From: Brachionus plicatilis
Lineage: Eukaryota > Rotifera > Eurotatoria > Ploima > Brachionidae
DNA length: 27,956 nt
NCBI GenBank assembly: GCA_010279815.1
Contig: QEOQ01000561.1
Span: 109,165-137,120 of the forward strand
Reading direction: 5' to 3'
Shown here: positions 1-7,867 of the stretch, one piece after another
How positions within the stretch are numbered: the stretch's first letter is position 1
How the letters are laid out: every line of letters starts with the position of its first letter
The notes under the pieces: model-generated
Database searches by the model: none
What the model saw: only the letters and a program-made list of their open reading frames with translations
Told to the model about the DNA's origin: nothing
Translations under genes and position numbers: made by a program

Positions 1-81
1 AAGAAGTACAATTCTAAAGTAGAAAAGAAAAATATATAATTTATGTTATAAACTCCTTTGGACCAGAAGAAGTGAACTGAT

Positions 82-1029
82 CTATCTTGGTTTGATTAGT
101 TCGTTTAGAAGGTTTTGAAAGAATTTAAATCTTAAGTTATTCAAACAAAGCTCTATTGAATCTGAGATGCCGTCACGAATGTAGAACTGCCGCTTAAGAT
201 CCAACTTCAGCTGACCAATATTTGCTAATATTGAGTCAAGATTTTTATTAGTGAACTGTAACAAATGCTTGAGATCATTTCCAAAAGAAAGGGGAGAACT
301 GTTGGAAATGTTATAACATAAGTACTTAAATATTTGAGAAGATAACTGATTGAACCCAATTGAAGTGATAAAAGACATCTTGGAAAAAAGATAGAGCTGA
401 TCAATTTTAAAGAGTCTAAGAACTTTTAGGATTTCAGACATGTGACAATTAGATTTTAGATTAAACATTTGTCTAACAAGGTTGTTTTGATTAATGTTTA
501 GAGCTTTGAGGGTTTTTGAGTCTAGAGTTAAGTTTTCAAGACCATATGTGAATTGGGAAAGGCAAAATGTTTTGTAAATGAAACTCTTTAGAGAAGGGGA
601 AATATGACTCATCTTGTTTAACAAAAAAGAAGGTGAGAAGAATGATTTCTGAACTTGTTTAAATTTTTCAATTGCAAAAGGGTTAAAGTCTAGATTGGAG
701 TCGATAACGAATCCTAAATACTCTAAACTTGGAGCTATATTCAACTTTTTACCACTCAAGAAGAAGTCACAGTTAAAGAGGATAGGGCCAAACGTAATTA
801 TTTTAGATTTTATTGGGTTAAATTTTATTCTCCATTTAAGACCATAGTTATTGCAGATATCAAGTAAAATTTGAAGATGACTGTCAACTGGACTGATGAG
901 GATTATGTCATCAGCATAAACAATTATTGAGATATTGAGATTATTAAAAATACCACCTAAATTCTTTTCTAAGCATTCTTCAATTAAATCGTCTATAAAG
1001 ATATTGAAAAGGAAAGGGGATAAGATCCC
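82..1029 (-). pseudogene. Reverse transcriptase C-terminal fragment of LINE A
   Basis: The fragment encodes the palm and thumb of a LINE reverse transcriptase on the minus strand. It keeps LSPFLFNIFIDDL (motif B region) and IIVYADDIILIS, the catalytic Asp pair. A long downstream region follows that contains NCHMSEILKVL and ends in IRDGISDSI and a short basic tail. The frame is open for over 300 codons. The first 20 or so codons upstream of GILSP, including the apparent start at 1092, belong to the inserted element B read backwards and are not native. A second, more decayed copy of the same family is at 11800-12480 on the plus strand. The fragment has no start of its own and is not functional. 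Confidence 0.85.
1020..1029. repeat. Target-site duplication of LINE B, left copy
   Basis: ATAAGATCCC here matches ATAAGAATCCC at 2464-2474, the other side of LINE B, with one extra A in the right copy. In element A this sequence encodes the GIL of QGGILSP, so joining the two flanks restores the motif apart from the one-base difference. Confidence 0.8.
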
Positions 1030-2463
1030 AATTAGTATAACGAGTTGTTTAGGAAAGCTACTGGAACGCATAGTATATTCAAGATTATACAATTTTTTGG
1101 AACAAAATTCACTCCTTATCCAGGAGCAATCTGGATTTAGGAAACACCGGCGAACAGCAGATAATCTTTTCTTTTTAATTCAAAAAATTGTGGAATCATT
1201 TAATAGAAAAAAAAGAGTTAGCGGCCTTTTTTTTGGCATTTCTAAAGCCTTTGATAGGGTTTGGCATGAAAATTTACTTTTTAAATTGATTAAAATAAAT
1301 CCACCTCATTACTTGACTAACTGGATTAGATCCTTTTTAGACTCTAGGACATTTAAGGTAAATGTGAATGACCATCTGAGCGAAGAATATCAAATAACTG
1401 CAGGTGTTCCTCAAGGCTCAGTAATTAGTCCTCTTTTATTTAGTATATATATTAATGACATCCCCAAAAGAAACAAAACAAATAATGAATACTCTCTGCT
1501 TTTCGCAGATCATCTAGTAACATTCTTCATTTATAACAAAAAGGGGAACCTAGAAAATAAGATTAATAAATATCTCAACGAACTAGAACAATGGCTTATT
1601 AAATGGAAAATGAAGATATCAGTTGAAAAGTCGTGTTCAGTAGTCTTTTCCAGGTACAAAAAAGAGAGTGATAATCTAAACTTAAAAATTTATGGAAACA
1701 GAATAGTGAGCCAAAAAGAAATCAAATTTCTTGGTATTAAATTTGATTCTAAGTTAAATCTTAATATACTGGTAGACGAAATTAAAGAACGCTGCAATAA
1801 TAGGCTAAATATTATTAAGATATTGTCAAACAAAAAATGGGGTCTTAATCAAAACACACTAGGAAATCTTTATAAATCCTTAGTCGGATCAATTTTAGAT
1901 TATTCTTTTCCTTGCTTAAATTCATTTTCAGAAAATAATATCAAAAAACTGCAAGCAATTCAGAATACAGCAGTCAGATCTATTCTTAAGTTAAAATATG
2001 ATACTTCCTCCAACATCGTGCATCATGAGGCTTTTAATAAGCTAAAATTACTAACAGTCTCGAATCGGCTTTTTGAATTGAGTGAGAGATATGTTGGGAC
2101 AGGACTGAGTCATTCTATTCCATTAGTTGAAAGACTGGTGAAGGAATACAAAGAAGGTTTCGAATCAAGATATATTGAATACCCAACTCCATTGTGTAAT
2201 TGCTACCTTACTATTTCTTCTTTTTTTCCTGAAACTTGAACTATTTAAACATGTGCAACATGTAACTATCTATTCCTATTTATGTCTTTTCAACTTTCAT
2301 TTTTTTAGCTTATTCACTTTATTTCGATTCTTTTTTTTTATCTCATTTTATTAACTTTAATTTTATTTTTATTTTATTTTATTTTTATTTTATTTTTTTT
2401 TATTATTTTTTTTAACTTATTCTGAAGGAGCTCTAGCTCGGTACAGAAAACAAATAAATAAAA
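1030..2463 (+). mobile_element. LINE B, 5'-truncated Jockey-type insertion
   Basis: This non-LTR retrotransposon is inserted in the plus orientation inside LINE A. The 5' end is truncated in the reverse transcriptase, just at the PISxTSCLGKLLER motif. The 3' end has an AT-rich untranslated region with long T runs. It then carries a small hairpin GAGCTCTAGCTC (2428-2439) followed by a tail of AAATAAATA type ending at about 2463. Flanking 10/11-bp duplications mark the boundaries. The style of the RT (QSGFRKHRxTADNL, SKAFDRVWH, VPQGSVISPLLF) fits the Jockey superfamily. Confidence 0.88.
1031..2239 (+). pseudogene. LINE B reverse transcriptase, open but catalytically broken
   Basis: The open frame of about 400 codons covers fingers, palm and thumb of a non-LTR reverse transcriptase. 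Visible motifs are TSCLGKLLERIV, QSGFRKHRRTADNL, SKAFDRVWH, TAGVPQGSVISPLLFSIYIND and KFLGIKFDSKLN. Two metal-binding aspartates look lost. The motif A aspartate before ISKAFD is glycine (codon 1235-1237), and the YADD/FADD box reads FADH (1502-1513). The apparent upstream start at 935 lies in LINE A sequence and is not native. No endonuclease domain remains. This is a dead insertion with an intact frame, suggesting a fairly recent event or a source already mutated. Confidence 0.88.
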
Positions 2464-2474
2464 ATAAGAATCCC
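2428..2474 (+). repeat. LINE B 3' hairpin, tail and right target duplication
   Basis: GAGC-TCTA-GCTC can fold as a small hairpin just before the tail, as in many Jockey-type 3' ends. The tail is ACAAATAAATAAA-like, and the target duplication copy ATAAGAATCCC lies at 2464-2474. Confidence 0.7.
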
Positions 2475-3240
2475 ACCCTGCTTTTCACCACATTCAACCT
2501 GAAATAGTTCCGAAATATTATCATCAAGACATACTACAGCTTTAGCTGAGTCATAGTATTTTTTTAAGAGTACCCAAAGACAAAAGTTCATCCTTGGAAG
2601 TAGCTTAAAGAATAAACCATCTCTCCAAACCTTGTCAAAAGCTTTTTCCGCATCAAGGGAAGCAACTTTGACACCCGACCCCTTCGAGACATAGTTGAGT
2701 ATGGTCTCTTTGACTACAAAGAAGGCATGATTACATGAAGTTTTCTTTTTAAAACCGAATTGATTATTATTAACTTTATAAAGCTCTGGTGAGCTAAAAA
2801 GGATTAATTTTTCTAAGATTTGGGCTAAGCAGTTCGATACAGAAATCGGTCTTACATTATTCAAATCTGAGTTATTTTTTTGAATGATCTTTTAAGATTG
2901 GACTAATCATAGAGGTATTCAAACCAGAGGGGATATGGTTTAGATATACTAAATGATTGAAAAATTCTAAGAGAGTAGCACGAAGTGAAGGGATATTACC
3001 ATGTTTGAGAAGAGAGTAGGATAGCTTATCCAATCCACAAACTAGTGAATAATCAAGTTTATCCAATATCTTTTCCAAAGTCAACATGTCAAAGAATGGG
3101 ATAGAATCAAGACGAGAGTAAAAGCTTAACAGGCTTGAAATCTGATTTTTATAGAAATTTGCTCTTGAGAAAAGACCTCTTCAAAAACAACGTAAATGAC
3201 TTCTTCCAAGTTCCTTACAAGAGTTTCGCTGCTCTCTGAA
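2464..3240 (-). pseudogene. Reverse transcriptase N-terminal fragment of LINE A, frameshifted
   Basis: The minus-strand frames encode the start of the RT domain. The first piece reads LDKLDYSLVCGLDKLSYSLL and HIPSGLNTSMISPILKD. After a frameshift near 2868 it reads NVRPISVSNCLAQILEKLI, NQFGFKKKTSCNHAFFVVKE and VASLDAEKAFDKVWRDG, where motif A is intact, and it ends at ECGEKQGGIL. It joins in sense to GILSPFLFNIF on the other side of LINE B. Codons after 2464 in the minus-strand frame belong to the tail of LINE B. Confidence 0.82.
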
Positions 3241-3300
3241 TTTTCGATTAAAAATATTGGGTACTTATTGATATTTCTAAAAAATATTAAATTTAATTCT
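2464..3300 (-). mobile_element. LINE A, 5' half
   Basis: This is the upstream part of the element whose 3' half is at 1-1029. Minus-strand coding similarity runs from about 3300 (YPIFLIENSESSETLVRN) through LSFYSRLDSIPFFDMLTLEKIL to the QGGIL motif at 2474. Several frame changes are needed, near 3165 and near 2868. The limit at 3300 is uncertain, because reading further upstream soon meets stops in very AT-rich DNA. Confidence 0.75.
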
Positions 3301-3778
3301 AGTTTTAAATTTTTAATTAATTTTAACCATTAATGTCCGAGTTAAGGAAAAGTAAAAAAACTTTTTCGCTGAATTTAAAACTACTAGAAGATAAAGCAAT
3401 ATATTTGCTAATACAAAATTTTTGAAGCAAAAAAATCGATTAGAAGAAACACAAAAGAAAACATAACAATCAGATTATTAATTTAGCTGAAAAATTAAAT
3501 TTAAGACCTTTATGACGTTAGATTTGGAATCAATTTCAATAACTTTAGATACTAACTTGAATTTCACAAAGATGTTGATGTTTTTCTGTTTTAAAGAATC
3601 TTTTTAATTGTGTTTCTAATCTTGGACTTTTTTAAAGAAAGAAATCAGACATATTTTTTTAAATAGTTTCTTGAAATAGTGTTAGGGTTAGGGCTAATTT
3701 TTAAAATTAGTTGATTTTTCATTTTTTTTGCTTTTAGCAAACTTTTAATTATATGCTCCGAAAAAATTAATTTCACTA
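3301..3778. other. AT-rich spacer, no gene seen
   Basis: This stretch is very AT-rich, with stops in all frames. Two adjacent copies of TTAGGG occur near 3683, too few to mean anything. Confidence 0.5.
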
Positions 3779-3787
3779 TTATTCAAG
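3779..3787. repeat. 9-bp target-site duplication of the MULE, left
   Basis: TTATTCAAG is identical to 4756-4764 and directly abuts the inverted-repeat end GGGATATT. Confidence 0.88.
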
Positions 3788-4755
3788 GGGATATTATTAA
3801 TCGATCTCTTACATTACTTAAACGATCACTTAACAAAATATATTATTTTATTTTTTCTATCTATAATATTATTTATTCGATTAATTTGATTAATTAACTG
3901 TCTCTAAAAATAAATATTTATGTATCCTGAGTTTTTTAGTCACTAAATTTACTGAAGATGAGTATGATAATGATGAATATAGCTCTTAACTTAATTAATG
4001 AACAGTTGAAATTATCTCTTGATTTAATTTAATTATCTCTTGTGAGAGTTTTTTTTTGTGGATATTTGAAGATAATCTAAAGTGATCTAAGTTTTATCAA
4101 AGTATTGAAATGTCTGATAGTGAGTATCGAGTAGTTGATGACTATGTACCTTCTGAATCAGAATCTGAAGACGAGGTTTAAGAATCCAATAAAAAGAAAA
4201 GAACCAGGAAGAACTGGATCTATGAGAGAACATTCGACGATCAAGAAGCATCCAAAGACTGGTTAGATAATGAAAAGATTTGGTCTTCTCTGAAAAGGAG
4301 TGAAACTGAGGCCAGTTTAAGAGTTGATTATCGATGCAACCTTGTTAAGAGAAAAGAACCTCAATGCGCAGCTGCAATTTATTTACTTTATAAAAGTGAA
4401 AATCTATCAGTGGCTTTATTTAAAACAAAGGAACAACACAATCATGATGAGATTGCCAACACTGGGCATAGTATTAAATAACTAAATTCTAAATAACATC
4501 GAGGAGGAAATAGAAAAAAAAAAAGAAGAAAATATCATATTTTATTTGAAATTTTTTGAAATTTTTTATAATTCTTATTTTTTTAAATCAATTTAATAAA
4601 TAAAAATAAGAGATAATTTAAGTAAAATTAGTTGCTGTTTTATTTAATTTAGGAGACAGATTAATAAATATAAGTTAAGGGTATTTAGTAAAATAAGAGA
4701 TAGAAAAATATTAGTGATCGATTAAGTAATTTTAGAGATCGATTAAATACCTCCC
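3788..4755. mobile_element. Non-autonomous Mutator-like (MULE) element
   Basis: This 968-bp element has terminal inverted repeats. The left end 3788-3830 and the reverse complement of 4713-4755 match at 36 of 43 positions, including AATCGATCTC and ACGATCACT/TCGATCACT. Weaker similarity extends further inwards. It is flanked by perfect 9-bp direct repeats TTATTCAAG at 3779-3787 and 4756-4764, the duplication size typical of MULEs. It carries only an N-terminal DNA-binding-domain remnant (4110-4481) and no transposase catalytic domain, so it depends on another copy for movement. Confidence 0.88.
4110..4481 (+). pseudogene. MULE transposase N-terminal zinc-finger remnant
   Basis: The reading frame has 123 codons plus a stop, starting MSDSEYRVVDDYVPSESESE. 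It is broken by an in-frame TAA at 4179-4181 (codon 24). After the stop come a basic stretch, KNWIYERTF, and a segment with YRCNLVKRKEPQC, then AAIYLLYKSE and TKEQHNHD. The C-(x)n-C-(x)n-HNH arrangement is the FLYWCH/GCM-like zinc finger usually found at the start of MULE-type transposases in animals. The frame stops soon after this domain and the transposase core is absent. Location inside the MULE inverted repeats supports the assignment. If the stop were bypassed or translation began internally, it could give a DNA-binding-only protein, but nothing shows that it does. Confidence 0.72.
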
Positions 4756-4764
4756 TTATTCAAG
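4756..4764. repeat. 9-bp target-site duplication of the MULE, right
   Basis: TTATTCAAG is identical to 3779-3787 and abuts the right terminal inverted repeat ending in CCTCCC. Confidence 0.88.
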
Positions 4765-5572
4765 TAATAAAAATAGTTACTAATTTTTTATCATCATCCA
4801 TAGAGGAAGTTAAAATTTCTCAAGCAATTTTGCAATACAATTGAACTTGCTTGAACCTCACCACTTCAACGGAATTAGGGAGATCCAAACCATTTCACAT
4901 AGAATATGCTTGCCGAAAGCGGGTTATCACTTAACAATGCGCAAAACTAACATCACTTTATTGTTGTCTTATTAATTCCTTTATAGAAACATACGGATAA
5001 TCGAGTAAATGCCTAGAGCCCAAAGTGCTTAAAGGGTCCCTTCGAGTGCGGTTTAAACAAGTTCCAATGTATTTACATTCAATTTCGGCCTTAAGTTAAA
5101 TCTTATTTTGGAATACTAAATTCAATTAAAATTAACCATTTCTAAAAAGAAATGTAAAATAATAAAAATAATAAAGATATGATGAAACCAGAGTTGTTTT
5201 TAAGTCACAAGTCTTAAGTCAAGTCAAGTAATAGTTACAAAGGTTAGTAAGCATATACTAAAAATAATGTAAAATTACGTAATTTTACGTAATTTAGCCG
5301 ATTCTGAAACTCATATAAAAGCACTGTATATAAATTTGAAACACTGATTTTTTTATTGTTTATCGAAAATAATTTGTACCAATTAAAAATTCAAAATTAA
5401 TCTTTTATTGAATAATTTTATTATTTTTATAGTTAGTTGGTTAATTAATAAAAATTTAATTCAGAGTTATTTGCGTTGTATTATTCTAAGGTCTCAAAGA
5501 TATTTAATATTTTTACATTTTAATATTAATATTAATATAATCATAAATTCTACTTTGATCCATTCAGTTTCG
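4765..5572. other. Intergenic spacer with a less AT-rich patch
   Basis: Positions about 4845-5055 are clearly less AT-rich than the surroundings, but I recognise no gene, tRNA or rRNA there. A copy of a dispersed CAGAGTTGTTT repeat starts at 5189. A short palindromic tandem of TTACGTAATTT type lies at about 5273-5295. Confidence 0.5.
5189..5232 (+). repeat. Dispersed CAGAGTTGTTT...AAGTCAAGTC repeat, copy 1
   Basis: The sequence begins CAGAGTTGTTTTTAAGTCA and continues with repeated AAGTC words. Related copies lie at 12279-12315 (reverse orientation) and 20033-20073. The 12315 copy is the end of a small inserted element, so this is probably the terminal part of a non-autonomous DNA transposon. 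No right end was found for this copy. Confidence 0.5.
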
Positions 5573-5580
5573 ATTCGAAT
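5573..5580. repeat. 8-bp target-site duplication of the hAT-like MITE, left
   Basis: ATTCGAAT is identical to 6214-6221. The sequence is itself palindromic, so it could be mistaken for part of the inverted repeat. Confidence 0.78.
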
Positions 5581-6213
5581 TAGTGTTGGCAATCGACTCC
5601 AATCGATTGACAAATTTAATAAATCGATCAATTTTTTTTAGTCGATTATTAAATCGATTAATTTTTTTTATTCGACTATTAAATCGATTAATTTTTTTTA
5701 GTCGACTATTAAATCGATTAAACTTTTTCAGTCGATTTTTAAATCAACTAATTTTTTTTAATCGATTATTAAATCGACTAATTGTTCTTAATCGATTTTT
5801 AAATCGACTCAATTTTTTTAATCGACTAGTAAATCGATTAAATTTTTTCAGTTGACTGTTAAATCGATTAAATTTTTTTAGCCGACTATTAAATCTACTA
5901 ATTTTTTTTAGTCGATTATTATTTTAGTCGACTACTAAATCGAATTATTTTTTCTAGATGACTATAATACTTCTAATTTATCTCGAAATTAAAATTTAGG
6001 AGGGCAAAAAATATTATTTTTTAATAAAAAAGGTTTTTAATTGATTTAAAATTATAGATTTAAAGCAAAATAAAAATAATTCGATTTAATAGTCGACTAA
6101 AATAATAATCGACTAAAAAAAATTAGTCGATTGAATAGTCGACTAAAAAAAAATAGTCGATTTAAAGTTAGTCGATTATTGAATCGATTATTGATAATCG
6201 ATTGCCAACACTA
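5581..6213. mobile_element. hAT-like MITE packed with 30-bp tandem repeats
   Basis: The 633-bp element begins TAGTGTTGGCAATCGACT and ends in the inverse, matching at 17 of 18 positions. It is flanked by identical 8-bp repeats ATTCGAAT at 5573-5580 and 6214-6221. An 8-bp duplication and a TAGTG-type end are hAT hallmarks. The left interior is a 30-bp tandem array of TCGATTATTAAATCGATTAA type. The right interior (about 6078-6200) has the same words in the opposite sense, so the whole element can fold back. Apparent reading frames across it (for example 5583-5855) arise because the unit is a multiple of three. They give monotonous FFSRLLNRL repeats and are not a gene. Confidence 0.85.
5640..5940. 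repeat. 30-bp tandem repeat (minisatellite) inside the MITE
   Basis: About ten units of 30 bp in exact phase, each of the form GTCGAYTATTAAATCGATTA followed by a T-rich run. Units carry scattered substitutions. Each unit holds an inverted pair TCGAT/ATCGA. Confidence 0.88.
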
Positions 6214-6221
6214 ATTCGAAT
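6214..6221. repeat. 8-bp target-site duplication of the hAT-like MITE, right
   Basis: ATTCGAAT is identical to 5573-5580 and directly follows the terminal CACTA. Confidence 0.78.
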
Positions 6222-6313
6222 AAAAAAATCTTATTTTTGTAGGTTTAAACTAATAAAAATTTAAAAAAACTAATTAAATTCTAAATTTTTTTTTTATTTT
6301 CAACTAAATTTTA

Positions 6314-6987
6314 CACACTTATTATCAAGGTCTTCTAGTTTTTACTTTTATGATCAAAGAATATAGCTATCCTATCTAAAATTTGATCAATAAAATCGAC
6401 ATAAAAGTTTTAAAAAATATTAAAATTCATTTTTAAATGTCAGAGAATATCTTTTATTTGTGTCTTTTTTTAATAATAAAATTTGAAAATAAAATGTCCA
6501 ATACATTTTTAAAAGCTTATTTTTTAAGGTTTTCGAATTTAAATAAATTATGCAATTGAAATTTTTTAAATCTTAAAATATCTGACCAATAAATGATTGT
6601 ACTAATGATTGTAGCTTTTTTGGTCTAGGGAATTTTTGGATTAACGGATGGAATATATGAATCTTATTTGTCTTTTATGTTTCTTTATTTTGTAAATTTT
6701 GGTTTGAATCAAATATTTCAATAAAAATTTATTAATATATAATCGATTTTTTCAGTATTTTTAATGACAACTTAAAAAATTCAAAATTTGATAATTTTTA
6801 GTCTATGTGAATGAATAATGAAAAAACTATGTATAGCTAAATTCTTTGAGAAAAAGAATATTTAAATTTTTTAATCAAAATTATAAATATGCACCAAGTG
6901 TGTTATTATGTCCAGAACTTGGTAATAGTATAGCAACCTGAAAACAAACTTAAAATTAAAAACTACAAGACCTTGATAATAAGTGTG
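6314..6987. mobile_element. Inverted-repeat element, probable MITE of unknown superfamily
   Basis: The 31-bp ends (6314-6344 and 6957-6987) are inverted copies matching at 30 of 31 positions, beginning CACACTTATTATCAAGG. Weaker inverted similarity continues inwards. No coding potential is seen in the 674 bp. I could not identify a clean target-site duplication. Short TAAATTT words flank both ends and could be part of slightly longer ends. Confidence 0.72.
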
Positions 6988-7030
6988 CAAAAATTTATCC
7001 TTAACTGATTATCCATTGATATTTTAGCAT

Positions 7031-7278
7031 GGGCCCAAAAATTTAGCAAAGTAAAATTTCTGATCAAATTTCATTTCTCAATTTTTATCAGAACATTTTT
7101 AAATCAGTAATTAAATTTCATCGCAGATTTTTATATTTTTTAACATTTTAAAATTATTGAAAAAGGATTGTAATTTTTAAAAAATTCATTGAAATTTAAT
7201 TGCTCATTTAAAATGTATTGATAAAAATTGAAAAATGAAATTTGATCAAAAATTTTACAAAAAAAATTCGGATCACCC
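7031..7278. mobile_element. Foldback (long inverted repeat) element
   Basis: Two arms of roughly 100 bp are inverted copies of each other: about 7031-7140 and about 7165-7278. The shared core is TAAAATTT-TGATCAAATTTCA followed by TCAATTTTTATCA and CAATTAAATTTCA. The outer ends are GGG and CCC. The imperfect words TTAGCAT and TTAGTAT next to the ends might be a decayed target duplication. No coding potential. Confidence 0.68.
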
Positions 7279-7279
7279 G

Positions 7280-7867
7280 TTAGTATTAATAAATGTTTTA
7301 ATGCATAATCTTTATAAATAAAATTATTTTCAGGTAATTTATCAGCGGGTAGACAGAGAGGGTCTAGAGGTGCTCAAGTCCACCTATACAAAAATTAAAA
7401 GGACGGAGCTTCCCTTAAAAAAGTTCTATTTATCAAAAATTCATTTGAATTGTAAATTTTGAAAAAAAAATAAGATTTAGTTAATTTATTTGCTTTAATA
7501 TTTTATAATTTATTTTTTTTAAATTTCATCTAATAATATTTAATTTTGCTAAAAAAAATTTTTCCACTTCGAGCCCCCCTCCTCTTTGAAAATGTCTGGC
7601 TAGGCTCTTGTATTTTATTAACAATTATCGATTTAAATTGAGCATTTTTTAAATAAATAAAAAAAATAGTTTTAAATTTTTGTTCACAAAAATTTGCATT
7701 TCCAAACTTTTATATCAATAAAAATTTTTGCTAAAATGTTAAGTTAATTTGGCAACTAACAAATGAAATTTAGCATATTTATCCGAGATCAAATTTTACA
7801 CATGTGCTAAACACACAATATCTCTCATTTACAGTGAGTAATAAAAAACAAAGAAAGATTTTCAGCA
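7280..7867. other. Upstream region of the USP36-like gene
   Basis: AT-rich DNA upstream of the start codon. Two less AT-rich patches, about 7340-7410 and 7560-7612, are unexplained. No TATA box stands out among the many A/T runs. Confidence 0.4.
7856..7867 (+). promoter_or_regulatory. Possible 3' splice site just before the USP36-like start
   Basis: AGATTTTCAG ends two bases before ATG at 7868. This looks like an acceptor for a 5'-UTR intron or for spliced-leader addition. A donor-like GTGAGTAA at 7834 would leave only a 32-bp intron, shorter than any other here. Confidence 0.35.

Larger units (their letters stand above)
1..1029 (-). mobile_element. LINE A, 3' half (non-LTR retrotransposon)
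   Basis: This is the 3' portion of a non-LTR retrotransposon on the minus strand. Its reverse-transcriptase frame enters at the motif GILSPFLFNIF (about 1029-1000), runs through the catalytic YADD box (about 905-920) and ends at the stop near 82. Positions 1-81 look like its 3' untranslated tail. The 5' half of the same element lies at 2464-3300 and ends in the matching residues CGEKQGGIL. Together they show one element interrupted by LINE B. No endonuclease or ORF1 is visible, so A is itself 5'-truncated. The clade is not certain from sequence alone. Confidence 0.85.

Noticed and set aside
935..1026. N-terminal part of the long plus-strand frame ending at 2239
   Set aside because: This stretch is the antisense of LINE A coding sequence; homology to the plus-strand RT begins only at about 1030.
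3679..3698. TTAGGG-type telomeric words
   Set aside because: Only about two units are present and nothing else suggests a telomere or interstitial array.
5583..5855. 90-codon open frame with FFSRLLNRL repeats
   Set aside because: It is produced by the 30-bp tandem repeat, whose length is a multiple of three. It has no unique sequence and lies inside a MITE.
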